Shown here piece by piece: positions 9,488 through 18,256 of a stretch of DNA of 64,000 bases. The DNA is taken from NCBI RefSeq assembly GCF_023283895.1, contig NZ_JAKILB010000005.1, positions 186,001 through 250,000 on the forward strand. The letters run 5' to 3'. The position numbers and the translations under genes are program-made. The DNA is from Shewanella pneumatophori (GTDB lineage Bacteria; Pseudomonadota; Gammaproteobacteria; Enterobacterales; Shewanellaceae). The notes beneath the pieces were generated by a model. The model saw only the letters and a program-made list of their open reading frames with translations, was not told the origin of the DNA and did no database searches. Position 1 is the stretch's first letter. Every line of letters begins with the position of its first letter.

Positions 9488-10494
9488 TGTCGATTTTACT
9501 CGATGCGGTGACTCGAGATAAGCAACAATCTCAAGTCAATAATCACGATGTAGTACTCAGTCCGCGCGCAGCTTATAAAGCCAAACAGCAGGGTGGTTAT
9601 AACATCAAGGCGCTGATTATTTATGGTTTGTCGTTACTGTTTATGGTGTTAGCAGCTTGGTTATTAAGCCTTGCGCTTTACCCTAGCGATAAAAACACCA
9701 CAAATAACAAGCAGACTCAAACGTCGATAAGCACCGCTGCTGACAGTGTGCAAAAACGTGAGCAAGCAATTAGCTCTGCGCAACCGACTGATGAAGTTCG
9801 TTTGGCAGGTAAAGTGGCATTGCCAATGGCGCAAACTCTAACGCCACAAGCGCGTAATCAAGGGAGATTGATTGAGAGTGATAACCAAGTAGCTGTCAGC
9901 TCAAATGATTCATTGAGAAATGCTTTATTGGCAGCAGAAGCCTCGGTTACCAGTGCTGTAAATACAGATACAAGCGGTAACGATAGTTCAGTGAGTAACT
10001 CAATGTCTGAGGATGGTGTAAGCGAGCCTATCATTCTTGGGGCAAACAGTAACAAGCGAGGCGATGAGTTACTTGAGTCACTTAAGTATCAAGTAGAGTA
10101 TGCCGCCAATGATGTTGGCTTAGAGACCACAGAGCCTAGTGACCATAATAATTTATTGGCAGCATTTGAAGCTGCACTAAAAGAGGTTGAGCGAGAAAAT
10201 GCGGTAGAAACACCAGTGACGGAAGCGAAATTGGATCCTATTCCTACAACGCCAAAGTCTGATGATATTCCTAAGTATGGTCAATTGCCTGCAGGATTAC
10301 AGCTACAGGTGCCAGAGTTCAATATTAATGCCCATGTTTACTCAAGTGTGGCCGATAACCGTTGGTTAAATGTTGATGGCGCAGAGTTGCAAGAGGGAGA
10401 TAGCATTCAAGGTAAACTGACTATTGTTGAGATAAGACCAAGAGATGTGGTGTTAGCGATACAAGGAACAGAGTTTAAAGTGCCGGCTATATAA
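9487..10494 (+). CDS. gspB: GspB/ExeB, type II secretion secretin-assembly partner
   Basis: This 335-residue protein begins MSILLDAVTRDK, like ExeB, then has one membrane segment at 42-64 and a long low-complexity periplasmic linker rich in S, T, N and A. The C-terminal 65 residues, from GQLPAGLQLQVPEF to the end, form the conserved GspB domain, which touches the secretin in related systems. It is translationally coupled to gspA and the pair stands apart from any gsp core operon in this window. Confidence 0.85.
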   Translation: MSILLDAVTRDKQQSQVNNHDVVLSPRAAYKAKQQGGYNIKALIIYGLSLLFMVLAAWLLSLALYPSDKNTTNNKQTQTSISTAADSVQKREQAISSAQPTDEVRLAGKVALPMAQTLTPQARNQGRLIESDNQVAVSSNDSLRNALLAAEASVTSAVNTDTSGNDSSVSNSMSEDGVSEPIILGANSNKRGDELLESLKYQVEYAANDVGLETTEPSDHNNLLAAFEAALKEVERENAVETPVTEAKLDPIPTTPKSDDIPKYGQLPAGLQLQVPEFNINAHVYSSVADNRWLNVDGAELQEGDSIQGKLTIVEIRPRDVVLAIQGTEFKVPAI

Positions 10495-10515
10495 GCTACT
10501 TTTGAGAGTACAAAA

Positions 10516-10546
10516 TAAAGGCCTAACTCATGTTAGGCCTTTTAGG
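10516..10546. terminator. Bidirectional terminator between gspB and nhaD
   Basis: AAAGGCCTAAC and GTTAGGCCTTT form an 11-bp perfect stem with a TCAT loop. T-rich sequence lies on the plus side and an ATTTTG stretch on the minus side, fitting two convergent genes. Confidence 0.8.
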
Positions 10547-10564
10547 TTTTAGCGTTTGATAATA

Positions 10565-11812
10565 TTAATTATATAAGTGATACGCTAGAAATAGTGTTAA
10601 ACCATAACCGACTGTGTAGCAAAGGCTAAGGGCGGGCACATATTTAAGGTAACTGACAAAAGTGAGCTCTTTTACCTTACTCATAGCAATAATACCCGCA
10701 GCTGAACCAATCACTAATAAAGAACCGCCCACACCTACCGCATAAGTGAGCCCTAACCATTCAGGTGTGTTGAGTACAGGTTCAGCTTTCAACAATGCAG
10801 CCGTTAGTGGCACGTTATCTAATAACGCTGAGCCAATACCTGCAATAAAGTTAGAGATATTTGGGTCGTATTGGGCATAAACTTGAGCGAGCAAATCAAG
10901 GGTACCAATCTCTTTAAGCATGCCGACCAGTAGTAAAATCCCTAAGAAAAATAGCAAAGTGTCATATTCAACTTGGCGAATATACTCAAGGATCTGCAGC
11001 TCTTCTTTATCACTTCTCGTTGTGTGTCCCACTAAAAACATCACTGAAAGACCAGTTAAGAAGGTTAAAACTGGCGGAATACCAAATAGGATATTCAGTG
11101 CCATAGTCATGACAATAGTACTAAAGAAAATCACCGCAATTAGCACATCGACCGCACCTACTTGCTGGGTAATAGGGCTGGTACTGACTTCGCCTTCAGC
11201 CTTTAATGAAAACAATACAGCTAATAGCATGACACTGATAGCTGCTGGTACAAATAGCATTAATAGCTCAGACATGCCTACATGGCCGCCAAGAAAGATC
11301 ATTAAGGTGGTGACATCTCCTGTGATTAACGCGACACCACCAGAGTTAACGGCAAAGATAATTAGCACGGCCATACGCCTGCGGATCTGTTTGTCTAATT
11401 TAAAGCTGGTGAGTAAACCAAGTGAGACTAAAGTTGCGGTAACATTGTCACAAATTGCGGAGAGCACTAAGGAAAACAGCGCAACTTGGAGCATTAGCAT
11501 GCGCACGGAGACTCGCTGCGGGAAAAGCTTTTGTACTAAGATTTGGATCATGCCTTTGGCATTGAGGTAGGCTACAAATGTCATTGTCGACATTAAAAAT
11601 AGCCAAAGAGTAGCAATTTCTAACAGATTTTCATTAAGTTGATGTTCAACTATTTTTTCATGACTTGGATCGCCAGCAGCCATAAATAACGTGATCCAAG
11701 AGATACAGCCAAAGAACAGGGTGGTTTTTGCTTTATTAAGGTGGGTGATCTCTTCAAACACAATACTTAATAGAGCCAGTACCGCGAGTGAAATTAAAAA
11801 TGCGTACAACAT
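10565..11812 (-). CDS. nhaD: NhaD-type Na+/H+ antiporter
   Basis: The chain of 415 residues from the ATG at 11812 is almost wholly hydrophobic with about 12 membrane segments. It includes SAICDNVTATLV and ALLDNVPLTAALL, the paired DN motifs typical of the NhaD branch of the ion transporter superfamily. NhaD exports Na+ or Li+ in exchange for protons and aids salt and alkali tolerance. The frame extends upstream to a TTG at 11926, but that extension is polar and unlike the family start, so I choose 11812. It is monocistronic. Confidence 0.88.
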   Translation of the reverse strand: MLYAFLISLAVLALLSIVFEEITHLNKAKTTLFFGCISWITLFMAAGDPSHEKIVEHQLNENLLEIATLWLFLMSTMTFVAYLNAKGMIQILVQKLFPQRVSVRMLMLQVALFSLVLSAICDNVTATLVSLGLLTSFKLDKQIRRRMAVLIIFAVNSGGVALITGDVTTLMIFLGGHVGMSELLMLFVPAAISVMLLAVLFSLKAEGEVSTSPITQQVGAVDVLIAVIFFSTIVMTMALNILFGIPPVLTFLTGLSVMFLVGHTTRSDKEELQILEYIRQVEYDTLLFFLGILLLVGMLKEIGTLDLLAQVYAQYDPNISNFIAGIGSALLDNVPLTAALLKAEPVLNTPEWLGLTYAVGVGGSLLVIGSAAGIIAMSKVKELTFVSYLKYVPALSLCYTVGYGLTLFLAYHLYN

Positions 11813-12242
11813 AGGCTTACTCACAAAGGTAATGTTATGGCAAACCGAATCTGAACTTAGCTGCCAATTTAAGTTTATTTTAAGGTTGAACGGCGAGATC
11901 AAACCACAGTGATGCTGTGATAACAACTGTTAACCAGATCTGATTTTGTGAATAAGTGTGATTCAAGACTGTTTTGAGGTATGTTTTATGGAGTTTTAAA
12001 CTGAATCGGTCAGCTTTGTTAGTTATAAATTCTATCGTGGTTAAGCTGTTGCTAATTTTATAGCACTTACTAACGAAATGAGTATAAAACGGAAAATAAT
12101 TAAGGGAGAAAGATTCGTTTGCGGTTGTTTGGCGAAATTAGCTATGACGCTTTTGAGGGCAGCGGATATAAAAAAGGAACACTAATAAGTGTTCCTTTGA
12201 TGTTTTAGCTATTAGGTTTTTAGGCTCTCAACCTCAACCTAA
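11813..12242. other. Intergenic region between hemL and nhaD
   Basis: These 430 bases hold the hemL terminator at 12171-12198, the nhaD leader and promoter and, for 11813-11926, an unlikely N-terminal extension of nhaD. I see no small gene or RNA. Confidence 0.4.
12171..12198 (-). terminator. Terminator of hemL
   Basis: AAAGGAACACT and AGTGTTCCTTT pair over 11 bp with an AATA loop. On the minus strand the stem runs into TTTTTTAT. It lies 45 bases after the hemL stop. Confidence 0.85.
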
Positions 12243-13532
12243 TTAAGCCTTTGCAAGCTTAGCAAATACGCGGTCCGCTGCAGCAAGAGTTGCTTCAAGT
12301 TCTGCTTCGCCATGAGCCAGTGATAAGAAACCAGCTTCATAAGCACTAGGTGCAAGATAAACCCCTTCATCAAGCATCATGTGATAGAACTCAGCAAATA
12401 ATGCTGTATCACACTTAGTCACTTGAGCGAAGTTAGTTACCGTCTCTTCGCTAGTGAAGAAGAAACCGAACATGCCACCAACGTAGTTGATTGCCATTGG
12501 AATGCCGTGCTTGTTAGCAGCCGCTTTAAAGCCTTCTGCAATGTACTGAGTCTTAGCTGCTAGTTGCTCGTAAACACCTTCTTCACAAAGGGCTTCCATT
12601 TGTGCAAGGCCCGCAGACATCGCAATTGGGTTACCAGATAACGTACCTGCTTGATAAACCGGACCCGTTGGTGCGATAAATTGCATTACGTCTTTACGGC
12701 CACCGAAAGCACCAACTGGCATACCACCACCGATAACTTTACCTAAGGTTGTTAGATCAGGTGTGACGCCGTAGTGACCTTGTGCACCGCTCTTAGATAC
12801 GCGGAAACCTGTCATAACTTCGTCGATAATCATGAGTGCGCCGTACTGATCACAGATAGCACGTAGACCTTGTAAGAAACCATCGATTGGAGGAATACAG
12901 TTCATGTTGCCAGCAACTGGCTCGATGATGATACAAGAGATCTCTTCTGGGTATTGTTCGAAGATAGCTTTAACAGAGTCAAGGTCGTTGTAAGTTGCAG
13001 TTAGGGTGTGCTTAGCAAAATCTTCAGGAATACCTGGAGAGCTTGGTTGACCAAGAGTAAGTGCACCAGAACCTGCTTTTACTAGTAGACAGTCAGCGTG
13101 GCCGTGATAACAGCCTTCAAACTTAAGGATTTTGTCACGGTTAGTGAAACCACGAGCCAAACGAATTGCGCTCATTGTTGCTTCAGTACCAGAGCTCACC
13201 ATACGAACTTGCTCCATTGAAGGAACCATTTCGATTACTTTCTCAGCCATAGTGACTTCAAGTTCAGTTGGTGCGCCAAAAGATAGACCGTTTTCAACCG
13301 CTTTTAATACCGCTTCACGGATCTTAGGATGGTTGTGGCCTAAAATCATTGGGCCCCAAGAACCTACGTAGTCGATGTATTTTTTGCCATCAGCGTCAAA
13401 AATATAAGCACCGTCTGCTTTTTCGATAAAACGAGGTGAACCGCCTACACCAGAAAATGCACGTACTGGAGAGTTAACGCCACCTGGGATGGTCTTTTTA
13501 GCTTGTTCGAATAGTTCGTCAGAACGAGTCAT
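12243..13532 (-). CDS. hemL: HemL, glutamate-1-semialdehyde 2,1-aminomutase
   Basis: This PLP enzyme of 429 residues makes 5-aminolevulinate from glutamate-1-semialdehyde in the C5 route to haem. The PLP lysine is K265 in TLGKVIGGG, preceded by [11 protein letters not shown], and the N-terminus [14 protein letters not shown] is diagnostic. Length is the family norm. It follows pyrB after 26 bases on the same strand and could be co-transcribed. Confidence 0.97.
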   Translation of the reverse strand: MTRSDELFEQAKKTIPGGVNSPVRAFSGVGGSPRFIEKADGAYIFDADGKKYIDYVGSWGPMILGHNHPKIREAVLKAVENGLSFGAPTELEVTMAEKVIEMVPSMEQVRMVSSGTEATMSAIRLARGFTNRDKILKFEGCYHGHADCLLVKAGSGALTLGQPSSPGIPEDFAKHTLTATYNDLDSVKAIFEQYPEEISCIIIEPVAGNMNCIPPIDGFLQGLRAICDQYGALMIIDEVMTGFRVSKSGAQGHYGVTPDLTTLGKVIGGGMPVGAFGGRKDVMQFIAPTGPVYQAGTLSGNPIAMSAGLAQMEALCEEGVYEQLAAKTQYIAEGFKAAANKHGIPMAINYVGGMFGFFFTSEETVTNFAQVTKCDTALFAEFYHMMLDEGVYLAPSAYEAGFLSLAHGEAELEATLAAADRVFAKLAKA

Positions 13533-13558
13533 TTTTAATCCTTAAATTTGTAGCCGAC

Positions 13559-14578
13559 TTAGCAATCAGCTTTTCGTGAATACCAGTTAACAGGGCGTTC
13601 GTACTGCTCAAGTTGAGCATCAACGCCTAATGTTAGTGCAAACAGCGCCATGCGGATCAGCAAGCCATTATCAGCTTGTCTAAAGATAGCTAGATTTGGG
13701 TGATCGTTTAGATCATTGTCCAATTCATTTGCTTGCTCACGAGAGTCTCGTGGCAGCGGGTGCATGATCACAGTGTTTGACTTGCAATGCTGTGTATAAA
13801 TACTTTGGTTTAAACGGAACTTACCACGGTATTTGTTCGCTTCTTCTTGAGAAGGGAAGCGTTCTTCTTGAATACGCGTCAGATAGAGTATATCAGCACG
13901 GTCTAAATTTCCTTCAAGCTGATCTGTTATTGTGATCTTATGACCAGCATTTTCAATGTCACTGATCACAGAGTCAGGCATTGCTAACTCTTTTGGTGAT
14001 ACGAGTGTGAAGTTGACATCTTTATACATGCATAACAAGCGGGAAAGAGAGTGAACAGTGCGGCCAAACTTCAAGTCGCCAACCATAGCGATATGCATGC
14101 CGCTAATGTCACGACCACCAGCAGCCAACTCTTTTTGAATGGTGAATAGGTCTAAAAGTGCTTGAGTTGGATGTTCGTTGGCACCATCACCACCATTGAT
14201 CACTGGTACGCGGCTGCCTTTGGCAAAATCACGTACAGAGAAAGAGTCAGGGTGACGCATAGCAATCACATCAGAGTAGCTAGAAAGTACACGGGCGGTA
14301 TCGTATAGCGATTCACCTTTTGAAAGTGACGAAGACGCCATACCTACAGTTTCATTAACTCTGCCGCCAAGCAAACTAAAGGCGCTGGCAAAGCTGACAC
14401 GGGTACGGGTGCTAGGCTCGAAAAACAGGTTGCCTAAAACAGCGCCATCTAAAACTGTGGTGCGTTTTTGTCTTAAAGCATAAGGGGTCATGCGGGTAGC
14501 AACAGAAAAAACTTTTTCAACGGCTTCCAAATCTAATTGGTTTACCGAAAGGATATGCGAACCTTGAAACTGAGTCAT
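13559..14578 (-). CDS. pyrB: PyrB, aspartate carbamoyltransferase catalytic chain
   Basis: PyrB (339 residues) joins carbamoyl phosphate and aspartate in pyrimidine synthesis. The carbamoyl-phosphate loop FEPSTRTR is visible near 50-57, as are HPTQALLDL and HPLPR. I start at the ATG at 14578 (MTQFQGSHIL), because the frame beyond it, back to a TTG at 14617, is not family-like. The chain is about 28 residues longer than E. coli PyrB, mostly at the C-terminus after LFALTLGV. No pyrI regulatory-chain gene lies next to it; hemL follows instead. Confidence 0.95.
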   Translation of the reverse strand: MTQFQGSHILSVNQLDLEAVEKVFSVATRMTPYALRQKRTTVLDGAVLGNLFFEPSTRTRVSFASAFSLLGGRVNETVGMASSSLSKGESLYDTARVLSSYSDVIAMRHPDSFSVRDFAKGSRVPVINGGDGANEHPTQALLDLFTIQKELAAGGRDISGMHIAMVGDLKFGRTVHSLSRLLCMYKDVNFTLVSPKELAMPDSVISDIENAGHKITITDQLEGNLDRADILYLTRIQEERFPSQEEANKYRGKFRLNQSIYTQHCKSNTVIMHPLPRDSREQANELDNDLNDHPNLAIFRQADNGLLIRMALFALTLGVDAQLEQYERPVNWYSRKADC

Positions 14579-14861
14579 CAGCCTATATTTCCAATTTCTG
14601 AGGGGCGTTAATAGCAAAGCTATTGCCCGAATTTATGTAGGGTGGCTGAGGCGGCACTATAGCAGAATCTAATGGCTAGATAAATAATACAAGCACAGAA
14701 CATTGGATTAAATCATGCCGATTTTAGACTTATATACGTAGGCAGAAACATTCTGTTGCCGCTAATTTTGCGAAAACCTTGCCAAAGAGTGTGTTGACGG
14801 GTAAAACTGCGCATGACTTATCATATTTTCGATGCACAACAATACATTTGGAAGGCTTAGT

Positions 14862-15647
14862 TTGGACCATTTTATTTGGAATATCGATCCCGTAGCGATT
14901 AGCGTTATGGGGTTAACTGTACACTGGTACGGCATCTTATTTGCGTTGGCAATTGCCTCTGGTTTTCAAGTGATGAAACGCATTTATATTAAAGAAAGTC
15001 TACCGGTTGAATCATTAGACAACCTGTTAATGTATTGCGTTGTGGGCATTATTGTTGGTGCGCGTTTAGCCCATTGCTTGTTTTATGACCCAGCTTACTA
15101 TCTAAGTAACCCAATAAAAATACTCGCTATTTGGGAAGGTGGCTTAGCCAGTCACGGCGGTGGTTTAGGGGCGATTTTAGCTCTGTACTATTACCAGCGT
15201 CAGGTGAAGTTACCGTTTTTATTCCTGTTAGACAGACTAGCAATTGCCACGGCGATATTTGGCTTCTTTGTGCGCATGGCTAATTTTGTCAATTCAGAAA
15301 TCCTCGGCCTACCTAGTAATGTGCCTTGGGCAATTGTGTTTGAGCGGGTAGATATGTTGCCGCGTCATCCGGCGCAGTTATATGAAGCCATTGCTTACTT
15401 GTCGATTTTTGCCTTGTTGTGGGCTATCTATAAACTGACTGATATGAAGCAAAAGCATGGCGCTATTTTTGGTTTATTCCTAGTGCTAGTGTTTAGTTCT
15501 CGCTTCTTAATTGAAATGGTGAAAGTGAAGCAAGCGGTGTACGCCGATACGTGGACATTCAGTGCAGGCCAGTTACTGAGTATTCCATTCTTAGTTGTGG
15601 GAATAGTACTGCTTATTTTGCCTTATGCGAGAAAGGCGAAAGCATAA
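14862..15647 (+). CDS. lgt: Lgt, phosphatidylglycerol:prolipoprotein diacylglyceryl transferase (Bacteroidetes-like form)
   Basis: Lgt attaches diacylglycerol to the lipobox cysteine of prolipoproteins in the inner membrane. Numbered from the TTG at 14862 (261 residues), the key residues are H98 in ASHGG, R138 and N141 in VRMANFVN, and R214 and E218 in RFLIE. The wording GARLAHCLFYDPAYYLS, IWEGGLASHGGG and RHPAQLYEA recalls Bacteroidetes Lgt far more than the E. coli or S. oneidensis protein. I prefer this TTG because GGAAGG lies 6 bases before it and it gives a family-like start; an in-frame ATG at 14832 has no visible site. The gene is monocistronic, beside pyrB. Confidence 0.9.
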   Translation: MDHFIWNIDPVAISVMGLTVHWYGILFALAIASGFQVMKRIYIKESLPVESLDNLLMYCVVGIIVGARLAHCLFYDPAYYLSNPIKILAIWEGGLASHGGGLGAILALYYYQRQVKLPFLFLLDRLAIATAIFGFFVRMANFVNSEILGLPSNVPWAIVFERVDMLPRHPAQLYEAIAYLSIFALLWAIYKLTDMKQKHGAIFGLFLVLVFSSRFLIEMVKVKQAVYADTWTFSAGQLLSIPFLVVGIVLLILPYARKAKA

Positions 15648-15670
15648 CGTTTACAAAGATCAATTAATAC

Positions 15671-15702
15671 AAAGCCGTTAGCGTGTGCTAACGGCTTTTT
15701 TA
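15671..15702. terminator. Terminator of lgt, probably bidirectional
   Basis: AAAGCCGTTAGC and GCTAACGGCTTT form a long stem followed by TTTT. The mirror strand also gives a short T-run for the convergent TonB receptor gene. Confidence 0.85.
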
Positions 15703-15735
15703 TTGGTTAGTTTTTAATTCTATATGATAACAGGG

Positions 15736-17892
15736 TTAGAACGGCAAGCTAAAACCTACTGTTGCCGTGCGCCCCATGCCTTTAAAATAGCGGGTATCTT
15801 TGCCTACAGTCTGCGAGTAATAAGTGTAATAGTCTTCATTTAATAGATTTTGTATTCCGATACTTAATGTGCCGCTGTATACCGGAATGGCAATTGATGC
15901 ATCAACTGTGGTGTAACCATCAAAGTTTGCGTATACATTGTTATTCTCGTCTTTAAAGTCTTTATCCATATAGAAATTAGCTTGAATACGAGTCGAAATA
16001 TCGTTGTCGAAATTGTGGTTCCAGAATAGGTTAATACGATTTGGAGAGATATTGGCGCCGTCGAGATCTGTATCTACACTCTGGTCACCATTGGAGTCGT
16101 ATTCACCATTTTGAATGGCAAGGTTGACTCCAACATCATCATTATCACCAATATAGGCTGTAACGCTGGCTTCTATTCCTTCAATTAAGCTTTTCTCACG
16201 TTTAATTACAAATGAACCGCTACCATCTCCTTTGTCGACCATACGTGCACCATAGTCACTTGAGGAGCGGTAATAAGCTATCTTAGAGGTAAAATACTCT
16301 CCTTGATAGTCTGCGCCAAATTCAATGTTGTCAGTAACAATAGGATCGAGTGCGAGGGTATCTTCAATGCTTGGATTCGGTCCTTGGAAGTTATCGCCAT
16401 CGCGCAGGACTCGTCCTACATCTGGCATACCAAAGCCTTGATTAAAGCTAGTATAAACCCGCAGTGCAGGGGTTATTTTGTAAGACGCACCAATATTAAA
16501 GAGTGTTTCATTAAAATCGGGGCTACCGCCTTCAACATATTTGTTCCCGTAACCATACATGGTTTTGTAGTCATCGACATTAAGCTTGGCATACTCATAA
16601 CGCACACCACCAGAAAGGGTTAGGTTTTCAATGAGATCATAATCTAGTTGCGCAAATGGTGCGATATTGTCATAGGTGCTTTCCGGTACCCAAGATACGC
16701 CGCTCATCACCATATCTTGCTCAGTCGTGTCGCGAAACACATCTAAACCATAGGCAATACTAACGCCAGAATCAGCGATATTATTTGCCATCAGAGAGGC
16801 CTTCATGCCCCATTTTACAGACTTGTTTCGTGATTGCTCATAGTAAAGAGATTCACCGTTGGTGCCGGTTCCACATACGGTAACTTGATCACTGCCTTCC
16901 ATGCTTGGGTCATAAAAGTCAGACCAACAACCGCCACCATAGACAGCTTCAAAGTTTTGATTAAAAAACTGTAAGTTAAGCTGTTGGCCAGCAACATCTT
17001 CATGGGTATAAGTTAAACTCGTTGTCGTGACTTGATTATTTGCAGCGTCCCAAGGTTGTTCTTGTTTGATGGCGCCAGTCGGGATGTCATTTTCTTTATC
17101 GCCTGTCACGGCCATATAGTCGCCATTGTTTTCCATGTTGTAATGGTTAACCATTAACTCAAGGCGTGAGTTGTCAAAGTTATGTCCAAGCTTGATGAAG
17201 AAGTCCATACTTTGGCTATCCATTGATTCGCCTTGGGTGGTATCGACACCAATCATGTCATCATTTGCATCGTAATAAACACCGTTATTACGATAGCTTA
17301 CCGCGCCTATCATATCTAAGTGCTCTGATTCACCCGAGAAGCTATAGCTGGTACCAAAACTCACGCCATCAGACTCAAGGTTGTTGGGTACCGTGACATC
17401 AAAACTGACATGGTGCTCACTATCACCACTGGGCTTTTTAGTTATGTAGTTAATAATACCGCCTTGAGCACCAAGTCCGTGCATCGCATTGGCGCCGTGT
17501 ATGATTTCAATACGTTCTATCATGGCTGGATCAATGGTTTGCCCTGAGCGGCCACCACTTCTAAGAGGGTTTGATTGGGGAACACCATCAATCATAATTA
17601 GCGGCGTCCTACCGCGTAAAGTCTCACCAGTATTACTCATTTTCTGGCGGCTAGGCGAAAAGCTTGGCGCCAGATTACCGATAATAGTTGAGAGGTCTTG
17701 AGTGGTTCTAAGTTGTTCATTTAACTGCTCTTGGTCGATAATCGTTACCGTGTTCGGTATCGCGCTGACCGGCTTATCCATTCGACTTGCAGTGACAGTG
17801 ATGACTTCGATATCGCTGTCTTGTGCGACAACTAAGTTTGGAGTAATCGCGGCTGTGATTGATAGCGCAATAATGGAGTTCTTAAACTGCAT
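15736..17892 (-). CDS. TonB-dependent outer-membrane receptor, siderophore type
   Basis: This 718-residue precursor has a signal peptide ending near VVAQ at about 24, then IEVITVTASR at the start of the plug. The plug includes LRGRTPLIMIDGVPQ and ANAMHGLGAQGGIINYITKK. A 22-strand barrel follows, ending in an aromatic residue (SLPF). The overall pattern is nearest the IutA/ferric-hydroxamate group, so iron-siderophore uptake powered by TonB-ExbBD is likely. A Fur-like box lies 91 bases upstream. No biosynthesis or ABC transporter genes are adjacent, so the ligand cannot be named. Confidence 0.85.
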   Translation of the reverse strand: MQFKNSIIALSITAAITPNLVVAQDSDIEVITVTASRMDKPVSAIPNTVTIIDQEQLNEQLRTTQDLSTIIGNLAPSFSPSRQKMSNTGETLRGRTPLIMIDGVPQSNPLRSGGRSGQTIDPAMIERIEIIHGANAMHGLGAQGGIINYITKKPSGDSEHHVSFDVTVPNNLESDGVSFGTSYSFSGESEHLDMIGAVSYRNNGVYYDANDDMIGVDTTQGESMDSQSMDFFIKLGHNFDNSRLELMVNHYNMENNGDYMAVTGDKENDIPTGAIKQEQPWDAANNQVTTTSLTYTHEDVAGQQLNLQFFNQNFEAVYGGGCWSDFYDPSMEGSDQVTVCGTGTNGESLYYEQSRNKSVKWGMKASLMANNIADSGVSIAYGLDVFRDTTEQDMVMSGVSWVPESTYDNIAPFAQLDYDLIENLTLSGGVRYEYAKLNVDDYKTMYGYGNKYVEGGSPDFNETLFNIGASYKITPALRVYTSFNQGFGMPDVGRVLRDGDNFQGPNPSIEDTLALDPIVTDNIEFGADYQGEYFTSKIAYYRSSSDYGARMVDKGDGSGSFVIKREKSLIEGIEASVTAYIGDNDDVGVNLAIQNGEYDSNGDQSVDTDLDGANISPNRINLFWNHNFDNDISTRIQANFYMDKDFKDENNNVYANFDGYTTVDASIAIPVYSGTLSIGIQNLLNEDYYTYYSQTVGKDTRYFKGMGRTATVGFSLPF

Positions 17893-17982
17893 GAAAGATC
17901 CCGTTTAAGTGGAAACACTGTTATGTTTTATGTTTCCTTCCATTGGAAATTGGTTCCTAGCGTGTTTACCCACAAATGTAAA

Positions 17983-17997
17983 TGATAATGATTAGTG
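17983..17997 (-). promoter_or_regulatory. Fur-like box of the TonB receptor
   Basis: TGATAATGATTAGTG matches the 7-1-7 Fur pattern (TGATAATNATTATCA) at 12 of 15 positions. It lies 91 bases before the receptor start, suggesting repression by Fe2+-Fur. Confidence 0.6.
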
Positions 17998-18202
17998 TTT
18001 TTCAGGGTAAAGCTGGGGATAAGTGATGTCCATGCTAAGTGCAAACATTGTACTGCAGATCTTTTGAAGTGTGAGATAGGTCTCTATGTATGTAACCCTC
18101 GTGTTGCAGTTAAGGTTTTATTAAGCCTTTATTATCTATTTAGTTACATTTGATGCAGTATTGCTGAGTTTTTACCCTGTAGCCCTAGTTTGCAAGTAAT
18201 AA

Positions 18203-18239
18203 AAAGTAAGGTATTTAACTGTTTAATTAAATACCTTAT
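18203..18239 (-). terminator. Terminator of the Bax-like gene
   Basis: TAAGGTATTTAA and TTAAATACCTTA flank a short loop. On the minus strand the hairpin ends in CTTTTTATT. Confidence 0.75.
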
Positions 18240-18256
18240 GTGAATGCTGCTGTTAC

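Larger units (their letters stand above)
17893..18256. other. Intergenic region between the Bax-like gene and the TonB receptor
   Basis: These 364 bases carry the receptor leader and Fur-like box and, at 18203-18239, the terminator of nothing upstream on the plus strand but of the Bax-like gene on the minus strand. No frame of note. Confidence 0.4.

Noticed and set aside
10920-11570. 216-codon open frame on plus, inside nhaD
   Set aside because: It is antisense to a clear transporter gene, its product is a low-complexity S/T/I mixture without a family pattern, and no ribosome binding site is seen.
16303-16623. 106-codon open frame on plus inside the siderophore receptor gene
   Set aside because: Antisense shadow of the receptor barrel; no recognisable domain or upstream signal.
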